51,300 nt of DNA. Source: Planctomycetota bacterium. GTDB taxonomy: Bacteria > Planctomycetota > UBA1135 > GCA-002686595. Within the stretch, counting starts at the first letter, position 1. Each line of letters opens with the position of its first letter. The notes under the pieces are model-generated. The model searched no databases. It was not told the DNA's origin and saw only the letters and a program-made list of their open reading frames with translations. Positions 16,199-24,982 of the stretch are shown here, piece after piece. The stretch lies in the NCBI GenBank assembly GCA_002686265.1, contig NZBA01000047.1:1-51300 (forward strand), written 5' to 3'. A program made the translations under genes and the position numbers.

Positions 16199-17116
16199 CT
16201 AGTCGTTCCTCGCACCGCCGCCGGGTCCGTCGCCGCCCTTCGCCTGGGGCCCGCCGCGGGCCCCGCCGCCGCCGCCGGCGGCGCCGCCCACGATGGTCTG
16301 CTGGGCCGTCTCGCCGCCCGCCGCGCCGCCGGTTCCCGCCTCCGAGGCGGGCGCCTGGGGGATCGAGAGGACGACGGTCTGCTCCTCGTCGACGCGCAGC
16401 GCCTGGGGCAGGCGGATCACGCGGCGGTAGGTCACCATCGACTTGCGCGCGTAGTTCATCGCCAGCTGCTCACGCGCGACTCGCTGCTTCAGTTCGAGGG
16501 TCAGGCTGATCTCCAGGCGCGCCGGCAGGCCGATGTCCTCGTCGCTCTCCCGCCCCCACTCGTCGTGGGGGTCCGCGTCGGGCCCGTCCTCGTCGAAGAC
16601 CTGGATGTCGAGGCTCTTGACCCGGTCGTGCAGGAAGGAGAACGCGCCGCCCGCGTACGGGGCGTCGTCCACACCCATGTCCTCGCGCCGGTAGAGCTCG
16701 AGGAAGTCGTCGTAGATCGGGCTGGGGCGCAGTCGGTAGCCGACCTCGTTGATGTCGGAGCGCAGGTAGCGCCCATTGTCCTGCCGCAGGATCAGGCTGT
16801 CGGTGTGGGTGACGAAGTCGAGGCTGTCGCCGTCGAGGCCGAGCATGACGCGGTCCTGGACTCGCAGATGGTCCTGACGCGTGCGGTTGAGCGTCGTCAG
16901 CCCGCGCAGGTCACGCTCGATCATGTCCATGATCGCAGGGCCCGCAAGCTGCGTCTCCTTGATGATGTGGATCGTGTCCCGCGAGATCCGTGCTGCCTGC
17001 AGGATCTGCGTGATGGCGAGCATGATCCCGCTCATGATCAGGACCGTCAGCAGCACCTCCGCCAGGGAGAACCCAGCGCGCCGCGAAGTGTGGAAGCAAC
17101 CCAGGCGCGGCTTCAT
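16199..17116 (-). CDS. gspJ: type II secretion minor pseudopilin, GspJ-like
   Basis: About 305 aa from ATG 17116, which overlaps the gspI-like stop (ATGA). The prepilin leader is 'RRAGFSLAEVLLTVLIMSGIMLAITQIL': cleavage after G, Phe+1, Glu+5, then the hydrophobic N-helix. The globular domain follows. The last 50 or so residues are an unusual Gly/Ala-rich low-complexity tail. Position at the end of the gspD-J operon and size larger than the other pseudopilins suit GspJ, part of the tip complex. It could equally be GspK, which is also large but normally lacks Glu+5. It is the last gene on the strand, facing serS across 45 bp. Confidence 0.78.
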   Translation of the reverse strand: MKPRLGCFHTSRRAGFSLAEVLLTVLIMSGIMLAITQILQAARISRDTIHIIKETQLAGPAIMDMIERDLRGLTTLNRTRQDHLRVQDRVMLGLDGDSLDFVTHTDSLILRQDNGRYLRSDINEVGYRLRPSPIYDDFLELYRREDMGVDDAPYAGGAFSFLHDRVKSLDIQVFDEDGPDADPHDEWGRESDEDIGLPARLEISLTLELKQRVAREQLAMNYARKSMVTYRRVIRLPQALRVDEEQTVVLSIPQAPASEAGTGGAAGGETAQQTIVGGAAGGGGGARGGPQAKGGDGPGGGARND

Positions 17117-17664
17117 CCGTTTCCCGCTTCCACGTCCGGGGTGCCGTCCTCTTCGTCGGCTCCGTAGACCTGATCCCAGGGCATCCACTGCTCGAGGATC
17201 AGGCTGTTCCCGTACTTGCCGATCTTGGGGTAGGTGACGCGGATGCGCACCTTCTCGAAGTCCTCTTCGACCTCGCCCTCGTCGTCGTCGTCGTCGTAGC
17301 GGTCGGAGTCCTTGAAACGGCTGTAGAACGCAGAGTACTCGTACTCACCCTCCTCCATCTCCTCGAAGACCTCGTCTCCGAGGACGATCTCGAAGCCGAA
17401 TTCCTCGTGGTCCTGCTCGGCGTAGGTGCCGAAGAAGTGGTCGCGCAAATCCTCCTGGTAGAGCCCGGCCTCGATCTCACCCAGCGTCAGGAGGCCGAGG
17501 TCGCGCGCCAGCTTGAGGTTGCGCGTGTGGGCCGAGGCGAACTTGGCTCCGTTGAGCGCCTGTAGCACGAGGGTTAGGCTGACGCCGACGATCACGATCG
17601 TCACGGCCACCTCCGCCAGGGTGAATCCGGCGCGCGAGTGCAGTCGGCTGCGGAGTGCGTGCAT
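17113..17664 (-). CDS. gspI: type II secretion minor pseudopilin, GspI-like
   Basis: A 183-aa protein with the prepilin leader 'SRAGFTLAEVAVTIVIVGVSLTLVLQAL' (Phe+1, Glu+5). The N-terminal helix contains 'GAKFASAHTRNLKLARDLGLLTLGEIE', matching the GspI pattern of an alpha helix followed by 'A..LA...L...'. An acidic insert with five consecutive Asp residues (about 125-140) is unusual. It is predicted to join the GspI-J-K tip of the pseudopilus at the inner membrane. It starts 3 nt after the end of the gspH-like gene and overlaps gspJ by 4 nt. Confidence 0.8.
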   Translation of the reverse strand: MHALRSRLHSRAGFTLAEVAVTIVIVGVSLTLVLQALNGAKFASAHTRNLKLARDLGLLTLGEIEAGLYQEDLRDHFFGTYAEQDHEEFGFEIVLGDEVFEEMEEGEYEYSAFYSRFKDSDRYDDDDDEGEVEEDFEKVRIRVTYPKIGKYGNSLILEQWMPWDQVYGADEEDGTPDVEAGNG

Positions 17665-17667
17665 GGT

Positions 17668-18219
17668 TCAGTCGAAATCCTCTTCGTCGACGGGCAGGCG
17701 CCGGTAGTCCTCGTAGTGGAAGCGTATCAGACCCGTCAGAGGCAGCACCTCGATCGTGTAAACCGCTTCGTATTGTGGTTGCGCGATCGTGATGCTGTGG
17801 TCGGTGGCGCTGCCAAGAGGGTCGAAACTCACGAAGACCTTGCCCTCGCGGTAGTCGACGCCGTCGATCGTGACACGCGTGATCTCGATTCCGGCGGGGA
17901 GACCCACGGTGCCGAGGCTCATGCGCTCTTCGATGCGCTGCGCCAGGCCCCCGCCGGCACGGAAGGGCGTGCTGACCTCGTAGCCGTTGCCGTCGAGGTC
18001 GTAGTAGAGGCGCCAGACCGCGTTGCGGGCGATGGCCTCCGAGCGAGCGCCGTGGATGGCCGCGGCGATCTTGTGGACCTCGGAGTTGATTCTCGCGCGC
18101 GGCAGGATCGCGTTCCACTCGACGGCCACCAGGCCGGCGATCAGGCCGATCACGACCACCACCGCCAGAAGCTCCACGAGGCTGAAGCCGGATCGGGCGC
18201 TGGCGGCTCTGGGCTTCAC
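17668..18219 (-). CDS. gspH: type II secretion minor pseudopilin, GspH-like
   Basis: A 183-aa protein with leader 'ARSGFSLVELLAVVVVIGLIAGLVAVEWNAILPRARINSEVHKIAAAIHGARSEAIARNA'. Cleavage after G is followed by Phe+1 and Glu+5. The 'ARSEAIARN' segment after the helix is the typical GspH/FimT signature. The C-terminal part is a beta-rich domain. It lies 18 nt after gspG and 3 nt before gspI. GspH is a minor pseudopilin of the type II secretion piston. Confidence 0.82.
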   Translation of the reverse strand: MKPRAASARSGFSLVELLAVVVVIGLIAGLVAVEWNAILPRARINSEVHKIAAAIHGARSEAIARNAVWRLYYDLDGNGYEVSTPFRAGGGLAQRIEERMSLGTVGLPAGIEITRVTIDGVDYREGKVFVSFDPLGSATDHSITIAQPQYEAVYTIEVLPLTGLIRFHYEDYRRLPVDEEDFD

Positions 18220-18237
18220 GCGCTCGTCCTTCGGGCG

Positions 18238-18690
18238 CTAGCGCCCGTCGATGATGCTCCAGTTGTCGACGTCCGCGTCGTCCCCCTCGCCGCCGACCGC
18301 ACCGTCCTTGCCGAGGCTGTAGACCCGCGGGCGGACCTCGCCGCCGCCCGGAGGTTCGTAGAGGTACTCGTTCTTCCACGGGTCGAGGGGGATGCGCGTG
18401 CCCTGCAGGATCGTGTAGCCGTTGTCGTCCGGCTCGACGAGCACGTCGAGGGAATCGGGGAAGAGACCGTCGTTGCTCACGGCGTACTCGGTGAGTGCGT
18501 TATGGATGGCCATGACGTCTGCCTTGACCTTGCCGCCGAAGGCCTGAGAGAGGCGCTGCATCACGTTCGGCAGGACCAGGGTAGCCAGCAGACCGAGGAT
18601 CACGATCACGACCATCAGCTCGGCCAGGGAGAACCCCGTCCGGGCGTCACGGCGGGGGAGCGCGGCTGCGCGGGTCTTCATCAGATTCAT
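18238..18690 (-). CDS. gspG: type II secretion major pseudopilin GspG
   Basis: A 150-aa protein of near-standard length. Leader 'ARTGFSLAELMVVIVILGLLATLVLPNVM' with Phe+1 and Glu+5. The C-terminus has the GspG calcium-loop type ending: 'IPLDPWKNEYLYEPPG' followed by 'YSLGKDGAVGGEGDDADVDNW'. GspG polymerises into the pseudopilus that drives substrates through the secretin. The start could be Met1 or Met4; GGAG at 18696-18699 (read on the minus strand) favours 18690. A 70-nt gap separates it from gspF, the longest gap in the operon, where extra regulation for the abundant pilin might lie, though I see no clear promoter. Confidence 0.93.
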   Translation of the reverse strand: MNLMKTRAAALPRRDARTGFSLAELMVVIVILGLLATLVLPNVMQRLSQAFGGKVKADVMAIHNALTEYAVSNDGLFPDSLDVLVEPDDNGYTILQGTRIPLDPWKNEYLYEPPGGGEVRPRVYSLGKDGAVGGEGDDADVDNWSIIDGR

Positions 18691-18760
18691 GACAGCTCCG
18701 GTTTCCTCTAGAGGTGCTTGGACGGACTGGGGAGCGCGTTCTTCCCGTACTCGCGGCAGG

Positions 18761-20020
18761 TCACTGGATTTGGCCGACCTGCAGGATAGGAAGGATGATC
18801 GAGACGACGATGTAGCCTACCACCACCGCCAGGCCGATGATCAAGAGCGGCTCGAGGACCGCGGTCATCCTGTCCGTCGCGATCTCGATCTCCTCGTCGT
18901 AGGCGATCGCGATGCGGTCGAGCATCTGCTCCAGCTCACCGGACTGCTCGCCCACGGCCACCATGTAGCCCACCAGGGCTGGGAAGACGCCGGTCGCCTT
19001 CAGAGGCGTGGCGACGTCCGCACCCTCCAGGATCCGCGCGCGGATGTGATCCGTAGCGTCGGCGATGACGCGGTTCTGGACCACCTTGCTCGTGATCTCG
19101 AGGCTCTGGACGGCGTTGACCCCGCTCTGCAACAGCGTTGCGAGGGTCTTGCAGAAGCGCGACACCGCCTGTTTGCGCAGGACGTCGCCGACGACTGGAG
19201 TGCGCAGCATCGCGCGGTCTAGAAAGAGGCGTCCGGCCTCGGAGTTGTGGTAGATGCGCTCGATCGCGAACGAGATCGCTCCGATCGCGAGGGCGCCGGC
19301 CCACCAGTACTCCTTGAAGGCGTCGGAGATCGCGATCAGGATCTGGGTGGGGACGGGCAGCGTCTGCCCCGTGTCCTCCAGCATGGCCGTGATCTTGGGC
19401 ACGACGAAGGCCATCAGGGCGGTCACGACCAACATCCCCAGGGCGATCATCATCACCGGATAGGTGAGGGCGCCGACGACCTTGCGGCGCAGAGCGCGCT
19501 GGTACTGGAGGTAGTCCGCCAGGCGCGACAGCACCACGTCCACGTTGCCCGTGGCCTCGCCGGCGCGGACCATGTTCACGTAGAGGTCGGAGAAGAGCGA
19601 AGGGTGGAGCTCCAGTGCGTCCCCGAGCCCCGAGCCCTGATTCACGCTCTCGCGGATCTCGCGGAAGATGGTCTCGATGCGGCCGTCCTCCGCCTGCTCG
19701 ATCATGGCCCGCAGGGTCTCCGTCAGGGGGATGCCCGATGCGAGCATCGTGCCCAGTTGGCGCGTCACGCCCGAGACCGTGTCCAGGTCCTTGGCGCTCA
19801 GTGAGGTGCGCCGCGAGCGCCGCGCCTCGCGCAGGCGCGCGAGCACACCGCTCTTCTCGTTCGGGGCGCTCCGGCGGCCGCTGCGGGCCTCGTGGATGTC
19901 GCTGACCAGGAGCTGGTTGCGGCGCAGGCGCTGGCGGGCGTCGCGGGCGGTGTCGGCGTCGATGACGCCGGTCTTGGTCTCGCCGCCGGGAGCGATCGCC
20001 TTGTAGCGAAAGATGGGCAT
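18761..20020 (-). CDS. gspF: type II secretion inner-membrane platform protein GspF
   Basis: A 419-aa protein beginning 'MPIFRYKAIAPGGETKTGVIDADTARDARQRLR', the usual GspF/PilC opening. Two copies of the T2SSF domain follow (about 85-205 and 290-410), each with the 'SG.PL..ALR' and 'G..L...L' patterns. Membrane helices are near 185-205, 235-255 and 390-412. It anchors the GspE ATPase and the pseudopilus at the inner membrane. It starts 17 nt after gspE. A type IV pilus PilC is the paralogous alternative, excluded by the surrounding gsp genes. Confidence 0.94.
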   Translation of the reverse strand: MPIFRYKAIAPGGETKTGVIDADTARDARQRLRRNQLLVSDIHEARSGRRSAPNEKSGVLARLREARRSRRTSLSAKDLDTVSGVTRQLGTMLASGIPLTETLRAMIEQAEDGRIETIFREIRESVNQGSGLGDALELHPSLFSDLYVNMVRAGEATGNVDVVLSRLADYLQYQRALRRKVVGALTYPVMMIALGMLVVTALMAFVVPKITAMLEDTGQTLPVPTQILIAISDAFKEYWWAGALAIGAISFAIERIYHNSEAGRLFLDRAMLRTPVVGDVLRKQAVSRFCKTLATLLQSGVNAVQSLEITSKVVQNRVIADATDHIRARILEGADVATPLKATGVFPALVGYMVAVGEQSGELEQMLDRIAIAYDEEIEIATDRMTAVLEPLLIIGLAVVVGYIVVSIILPILQVGQIQ

Positions 20021-20037
20021 GGAGGCGGCGCGGCGGC

Positions 20038-21741
20038 CTAGATGTCCAGCTGCGTCACTCGCAGCACCTCTTCGATGGTCGTGAGGCCCCCGATGACCTT
20101 GTCCCGCCCGTCGTCCCGCAGGGTGACGAGGCCGCGCTCGACCGCCGAGCGCTTCAGCTCGGTCGCCGTGGCGTTCTCCATCACCAGGGTCCGCAGGGAC
20201 TCGTCGATGGGCATGAACTCATAGATCGCGGTCCGTCCCGCGTACCCGGACTGGAAGCACTCCTCGCAACCCTCTCCCATGTGGACCTCGCCGTTCATGG
20301 CCGTGGGATCGATGCCGATCTTCTTCAGGGCGGCTTCCCACTCCTCGGTGATCGGCAGGCTCGTGCGGCAGTCCTTGCAGATCGTGCGCACCAGGCGCTG
20401 GGCGACGACCAGCACCAGGGAACTGGAGACCAGGTAGGGCTCGATCCCCTGGTCGACCATGCGTGTGATCGTGCTGGCGGCGTCGTTGGTGTGCACCGTG
20501 GAGAAAACGAGGTGGCCGGTGAGGGCGGCTCGGATCGCGACCTCGCCCGTCTCCTGGTCGCGGATCTCCCCGACCATCATCACGTCGGGGTCCTGGCGCA
20601 GGAACGAGCGCAGTCCCGAGGCGAAGGTGAGGCCCTTCTTGTTGTTCACCTGCACCTGACTGATGCCGGCCAGGGAGTACTCGACCGGGTCCTCGATCGT
20701 GAGCACGTTCTTGGTGGTCGTGTCGATTTCGCTCAACCCGGCGTAGAGCGTCGTCGTCTTGCCCGATCCCGTGGGGCCAGTGACCAGGATGATCCCGTGG
20801 CTGTAGTTGATGTACTCGCGCAGGATCTCCTCGTTCTGCTCGGAGAGTCCAATCTCCCGCAGGGTGTAGCGCTTGGAGGACTTGTCCAAGAGCCGCATCA
20901 CGATGCGCTCCCCGCCGGTGGTCGGGATGGAGCTGATGCGCACGTCGACCTCGCCGTCTCCGATCTTGATCGTCGCGCGCCCGTCCTGGGGCAGGCGGCG
21001 CTCGGCGATGTCCATCTTGCCCATGATCTTCACCCGGCTGACGATCGCCTCTTGGACGCGCCGCGGGATCGAGTCCATGTCGTAGAGGATCCCGTCGATC
21101 CGAAACCGCACCTGCAGCCTGTCGGGGTAGGTCTGGAAGTGGACATCCGAGGCGCGCAGCTTGAGGGCCTGGAAGAGGATCGTGTTGACCAGCTTGATGA
21201 TCGGCGCCTTGTTGGAGACGTCGAGCACGTCCTCGGCGTCGTCGATCTCCTCCGCCAAGCCGGCGATGTCCCCGTCCTCGGCGACATCCGCCAGGGCCTC
21301 GTCGACGCCGTCGGCCTTGTGGCGGTAGGCGCGGCTGATCAGGGATGTGATTTCCAGGCGCGGCGCCAGGACCGGGTCGATCTCGCAGCCGACCAGCGCC
21401 CCGAGGTCGTCCATCGGATGCGGGTCGAGGGGCGTGCAGGTGGCGACCTTCACGGCCCCGCCGCTCGCCTCCTCGAGGGCCACCAGGTTGTAGTTGCGCG
21501 CGAAGTGCACGGGGACGTTGTTGACGAACGCGGGGGGGACCGCGATCCCCTCGAGATCTTCGCGGAACTCGAAGCCGAGGGCGGAGGCGTAGACCTGCAA
21601 CAGCTCGCCCTCGGGCAGGTAGTCCTTCTGCAGGATGACGCGGTCGAGCGTGTCGCCCGTCGTGCCCGCGATCTTGCGGCACTCCTCGAGCCTCTCCCGG
21701 GAGAGACCCGCGTCGACGAGCAGGTTGCCGATGTTGGTCAT
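20038..21741 (-). CDS. gspE: type II secretion assembly ATPase GspE
   Basis: About 567 aa from ATG 21741, which begins the typical 'MTNIGNLLVDAGL' MshEN-type N-domain (about 1-140). The ATPase core has Walker A GPTGSGKT at 322-329, the Asp box 'LTIEDPVEYSL', Walker B 'RQDPDVMMVGEIRDQETG' and His box 'STVHTNDA'. A CxxC...CxxC pair ('CKDC', 'CEEC') forms the GspE zinc module near 460-500. It powers pseudopilus extension from the cytoplasmic face. An upstream in-frame ATG at 21837 would run 77 nt into gspD and add an Arg/Ser-rich stretch foreign to the family, so I use the internal start. It lies 19 nt after gspD. Confidence 0.95.
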   Translation of the reverse strand: MTNIGNLLVDAGLSRERLEECRKIAGTTGDTLDRVILQKDYLPEGELLQVYASALGFEFREDLEGIAVPPAFVNNVPVHFARNYNLVALEEASGGAVKVATCTPLDPHPMDDLGALVGCEIDPVLAPRLEITSLISRAYRHKADGVDEALADVAEDGDIAGLAEEIDDAEDVLDVSNKAPIIKLVNTILFQALKLRASDVHFQTYPDRLQVRFRIDGILYDMDSIPRRVQEAIVSRVKIMGKMDIAERRLPQDGRATIKIGDGEVDVRISSIPTTGGERIVMRLLDKSSKRYTLREIGLSEQNEEILREYINYSHGIILVTGPTGSGKTTTLYAGLSEIDTTTKNVLTIEDPVEYSLAGISQVQVNNKKGLTFASGLRSFLRQDPDVMMVGEIRDQETGEVAIRAALTGHLVFSTVHTNDAASTITRMVDQGIEPYLVSSSLVLVVAQRLVRTICKDCRTSLPITEEWEAALKKIGIDPTAMNGEVHMGEGCEECFQSGYAGRTAIYEFMPIDESLRTLVMENATATELKRSAVERGLVTLRDDGRDKVIGGLTTIEEVLRVTQLDI

Positions 21742-21760
21742 GATGCGTGTTCCCCGGCTC

Positions 21761-24076
21761 CTACTCGCCGTCTTCCGAGAGCATCTCGTTGACATCCCCA
21801 GGAGTCTTGCCGAGGGCTTCGTCGGTGACCTCGCCACGCGCCGGCGGCTGAAAAAGAGGCACGTCGAAACCGCCGAGATCCAACTCGCCCTGCGCCTCGC
21901 CGAAGTGTGAGTCGATCATCCGGATGCGCTTGGAGCCGATGGCATCGGCGGCCTCGAGCTTCTTGTCGTAGCTGTAGGTCGAGAGGTCCGCGAATTCGCG
22001 GTCGAGCATGATGTGGGGGGTGACGAAGAAGTACAGGCTCGTGCGGTCCTCGACCTCCGTGTCACGCCGGAAGAGACGTCCGAGGATCGGGATGTCCCCG
22101 AGCAGCGGAATACGGTTCGTCGTGTCATTCCTGTTGTCCACGATGATTCCGCCGATGACCATTGTGTCGCCGTCGGGGACGTTCACCGTGGTCTGGATCT
22201 CGCGCGTGATGCGCGGCGGCGGGATCGCGCCCTGGAAGGTGCCCAGGAAACTGGAGACCGAGAGGGAGATCTCGAGGCGCAGGTAGCCCGAGGCGCTGAT
22301 GGCGGGCGAGATCTGCAGGCTGATTCCCGCCTCCTGGTAGTTGGCGAAGTTCTCCTGGGTCTGGCCTCCCACTCCCCCGGAGGCCGTGATCGTCGTGGTC
22401 GGCTGCTCGTCGAGGGTTCGCACCACGGCAGCCATGTTGTTGTTCACCAATACCGATGGGATGTTGAGCACGTTCGTGTTGCGTTTCTCCTCGAGGGCCC
22501 GGATCAGGATCGGCAGTTGGAAGTCGTCGCCGTCGAGGATGCCCGCAGTGATGCCCGTGGCGATGTTCGGCACGCGCGTGTCGGGGACCCCGTCGAGGTC
22601 GTTGTCCTGAAACGTGGAGAGACCGAAGTCGGTAATGCCGAAGCCCCCGGTCTCGCTCGCGCCGGGGATCGAGGCCCCCCCGAGCTCGACGCCGAGGTCG
22701 AGGGTGTCGCGGCCGGAGAGCTCGATCAGGGCGGTCTCGATCAGGACCTGGTCCTGACGCCGGTCGAGGCGCTCGATCAGGTCGAGGATCTCCTCGTAGC
22801 GCGTGCGCCCGGCGGCGATCAAGAGCGAGTTGGTGGCCGGATCGGGGACGACCGCCACCTCGGTGGAGGAGCTGCTGCTGGTCTGTCCGCTTCCCTGGCG
22901 CTGTCCGCCCCCCTGTCCGGTGGTCTGGATCCTGTTGGCGTCCTGCAGGAACTCGTCGAGCACTTCGCTCAGCTCCTCGGCCTCGGCGTTCTCGAGGTTG
23001 TAGAAGTGGTAGGTCCGCTCGCGGTCGATCTCGTCGGTGTCGAGGCGCGCGACGAGCTCCATGATGCGCGGCATCTCGTCGGGCATGGCCATCACCAGCA
23101 GGGAATTGGTGCGCGGATCGACCATGATCTTGGTCTCGACCTCCCCCTGGCGGATGCTGGCCGTCGCTCCTTGCTGCTGGCGGTTCTGCTGGTTCGCGCC
23201 GCGCGTCGCGCGCTGGCTTGCCTCGAGGAGCTCCTCGAGGGTCTCGGCGATCTCGTCGGCGCTGGCGAAGGCCAGCTTGATGACCTCGAACTCCGGCAGG
23301 ACCGGATCCTCGGCTTTCGAGGCCTCGTCGACGAGCTCGAGCATGCGCACCAGGGCCGCGATGTTGCTCCCGAAGCCCTGTAGGATGACCGTGTTGTCGC
23401 CGACCGGCACGGCGGTCATCGTGTTCGGATCGGGGGCGAGCTGGCGCATCGAGTTCGCCAAGGTGCGGACCTCGATGTTGGGGAGCACCACGACCGTCTG
23501 GATCAAGGTCGCCGGCTGGTCCGCGTAGAGGGGCAGCTCCCCGGGCGAGACGTAGATCGAGTCGGCCCGCGCGCCGCCGCGTCCCTGCCCGGTGTCGAGG
23601 CTCTCGACCACGACCACCGAGAGGTGCTCGGGACCGATCCGCTTGCAGACGTAGCGGTTGATGATCATGATGATCTGGAAGAAGGAGTAGAAGTCCTTCT
23701 TCAAGATGCGCTTGGAGCCGAACATGCTGACGGAGATCGAGTCGAGGGCCTGAGCGTTCTCCGTGTTCGTGTAGAAGTTGATCTCGGTCTCCTGCTGGCA
23801 GATCTTGATGAACGCCTTGAGGCTCAATCCGTCCTCCTGCTCGTCGAAGGTCAGCAGGTAGAACTCCCCGAGGTCTTGAATCAGAGGTACCGACCCGTCG
23901 TCCGCGCCGCGCGCGGCTCCGTCCTGCGCGAAGCGCGGCGCGTTGGAGGGAGCCGGGTCGGGGGCGAAGCCCCGGCCCGAGGCGACGATCGCCGGGGTGA
24001 GGCTCGGATTCGCGGCGAGGAGCGCGGATCCCGCGGAGGCGATCCAGAGCGGCAGGCTGGCGAGAGTGGCGATCAT
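21761..24076 (-). CDS. gspD: type II secretion outer-membrane secretin GspD
   Basis: A 771-aa protein with an N-terminal signal-like hydrophobic segment (about 1-22), an N0-like domain (about 68-165), three secretin N repeats (about 185-425) and a C-terminal secretin domain (about 470-715). The secretin domain contains 'VPLLGDIPILGRLFRR' followed by 'LYFFVTPHIM', the hallmark end of the barrel. Gln-rich and Ser/Gly-rich low-complexity inserts break the N-domains at about 288-302 and 382-402. A 55-residue tail after the barrel may bind a pilotin. It is the first gene of the operon; gspC, gspL, gspM and the prepilin peptidase are not in the window and must be elsewhere. Confidence 0.95.
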   Translation of the reverse strand: MIATLASLPLWIASAGSALLAANPSLTPAIVASGRGFAPDPAPSNAPRFAQDGAARGADDGSVPLIQDLGEFYLLTFDEQEDGLSLKAFIKICQQETEINFYTNTENAQALDSISVSMFGSKRILKKDFYSFFQIIMIINRYVCKRIGPEHLSVVVVESLDTGQGRGGARADSIYVSPGELPLYADQPATLIQTVVVLPNIEVRTLANSMRQLAPDPNTMTAVPVGDNTVILQGFGSNIAALVRMLELVDEASKAEDPVLPEFEVIKLAFASADEIAETLEELLEASQRATRGANQQNRQQQGATASIRQGEVETKIMVDPRTNSLLVMAMPDEMPRIMELVARLDTDEIDRERTYHFYNLENAEAEELSEVLDEFLQDANRIQTTGQGGGQRQGSGQTSSSSSTEVAVVPDPATNSLLIAAGRTRYEEILDLIERLDRRQDQVLIETALIELSGRDTLDLGVELGGASIPGASETGGFGITDFGLSTFQDNDLDGVPDTRVPNIATGITAGILDGDDFQLPILIRALEEKRNTNVLNIPSVLVNNNMAAVVRTLDEQPTTTITASGGVGGQTQENFANYQEAGISLQISPAISASGYLRLEISLSVSSFLGTFQGAIPPPRITREIQTTVNVPDGDTMVIGGIIVDNRNDTTNRIPLLGDIPILGRLFRRDTEVEDRTSLYFFVTPHIMLDREFADLSTYSYDKKLEAADAIGSKRIRMIDSHFGEAQGELDLGGFDVPLFQPPARGEVTDEALGKTPGDVNEMLSEDGE

Positions 24077-24139
24077 CTTCAGCGTGGGTTCGGCGTGTCG
24101 GCGGTGGGTTGCACGCGGGCCGTCTGGCCCTATCTCTTT

Positions 24140-24162
24140 GGAACCATGAGGTTTAGGGTTCC
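24140..24162 (-). promoter_or_regulatory. inverted repeat in the gspD leader
   Basis: GGAACC and GGTTCC are separated by 11 nt. In the gspD mRNA it would lie about 15-37 nt after the predicted transcription start and could form a small hairpin, or serve as an operator in DNA. Confidence 0.35.
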
Positions 24163-24183
24163 CGAGAAGGCGCGCGTGGGCGC

Positions 24184-24212
24184 AATTTAGGAAGCCTCGG
24201 CGGCCCTGTCAA
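24184..24212 (-). promoter_or_regulatory. sigma-70 promoter of the gspD-J operon
   Basis: Read on the minus strand, a perfect TTGACA (24212-24207) is followed after 17 nt by TAAATT (24189-24184). Transcription would begin near 24177, giving a leader of about 100 nt before the gspD ATG. This is the best consensus promoter found in the window. Confidence 0.65.
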
Positions 24213-24342
24213 TCGCGCCCCGCAAGCTCGGGACGCACAGCAGACGTTTGGCTGGGCGGGATCTTCCCGCCGGGGGGGGACAACCACGGGGCGACGAGCG
24301 GTGGTGCGACGCCGAGAGGGGACGGCGACGCGCTCGACTTCC

Positions 24343-24371
24343 TTGCCCGTTCCGGCGGGGCGCGGAATACT
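24343..24371 (+). promoter_or_regulatory. candidate promoter of the mrp cluster
   Basis: TTGCCC (24343-24348), a 17-nt spacer and AATACT (24366-24371). Transcription would start near 24378, about 125 nt before the GTG of mrpE. No obvious operator is seen in the leader. Confidence 0.4.
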
Positions 24372-24502
24372 ACGCGCCCTCCCGGCGGCGGGAGGCCGCC
24401 AAACGCCCCCGTGTCGTCATCCAGCAAGAACCTCCCCGCCAGCGGCGCGAGCGCACCCCGCCCGCGAGCCGTCGCGCTCTCGGGGAGCGAGGGAGCCGGC
24501 AC

Positions 24503-24982
24503 GTGAGGTCCGCCCTCGCCCTCACCGGCCTGCTGGCGGGGATCTGGCTCTTGGCCTCGGGGCACACCTCGCCCCTCATGCTCGGCTTCGGCGCGTTTTC
24601 CTGTCTGCTCGTCGTGGTCCTCTCGGTGCGCATGGGCGTCGTTGACGAGGAAGCCCTGCCGGTGCGCATGGTCCCGCGCGCGATCGTCTACACGCCCTGG
24701 CTCGTCAAGGAGGTGCTGCTCGCCAACCTGGACGTGGCGCGGCGCATCCTGAGCCCCTCCGCGAAGGTCAGCCCACGTGTCATTCGCGTGAAGCCGAGCC
24801 AGAAGACCGACCTCGGGCGGGTCCTCTACGCCAACTCGATCACCCTCACGCCGGGGACGGTGTCGATCATGGTCGACGCCCACGCGATCACGGTCCACGC
24901 CCTGACGCGCGAGGCGGCCGAGGCCCTGGAGCAGGGCGAGATGGACCGGCGCGTCACCTGGCTGGAGGGGGAGGGTCGATGA
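24503..24982 (+). CDS. mrpE: Na+/H+ antiporter subunit MrpE/MnhE
   Basis: A 159-aa membrane protein, the usual MrpE length. Two N-terminal helices (about 3-50) are followed by 'YTPWLVKEVLLANLDVARRILSP' and 'YANSITLTPGTVSIMVDAHAITVHALT', the most conserved MrpE stretch. GTG 24503 was chosen because GAGGGAG (24489-24495) stands 7 nt upstream and because the longer upstream frame is Arg/Pro-rich and unlike the family. Mrp complexes exchange Na+ (or K+, Li+) for protons across the inner membrane; MrpE is an assembly or stabilising subunit. Its end overlaps mrpF by 4 nt. Confidence 0.9.
   Translation: MRSALALTGLLAGIWLLASGHTSPLMLGFGAFSCLLVVVLSVRMGVVDEEALPVRMVPRAIVYTPWLVKEVLLANLDVARRILSPSAKVSPRVIRVKPSQKTDLGRVLYANSITLTPGTVSIMVDAHAITVHALTREAAEALEQGEMDRRVTWLEGEGR

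Larger units (their letters stand above)
24077..24502. other. divergent intergenic region between gspD and the mrp cluster
   Basis: About 426 bp without a supported gene. It holds a minus-strand promoter for gspD (24184-24212), an inverted repeat inside the gspD leader (24140-24162) and a plus-strand promoter candidate for the antiporter cluster (24343-24371). The open frame that continues upstream of mrpE in this interval is Arg/Pro-rich, lacks family similarity and is taken as non-coding. Confidence 0.6.

Noticed and set aside
18705..18714. CCTCTAGAGG palindrome upstream of gspG
   Set aside because: A 10-bp palindrome without a loop; too short to support as an operator without comparison.
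24248..24502. In-frame upstream extension of mrpE
   Set aside because: Arg/Pro-rich, unlike the family, and placed over a promoter candidate; GTG 24503 with a good ribosome binding site gives the normal length.
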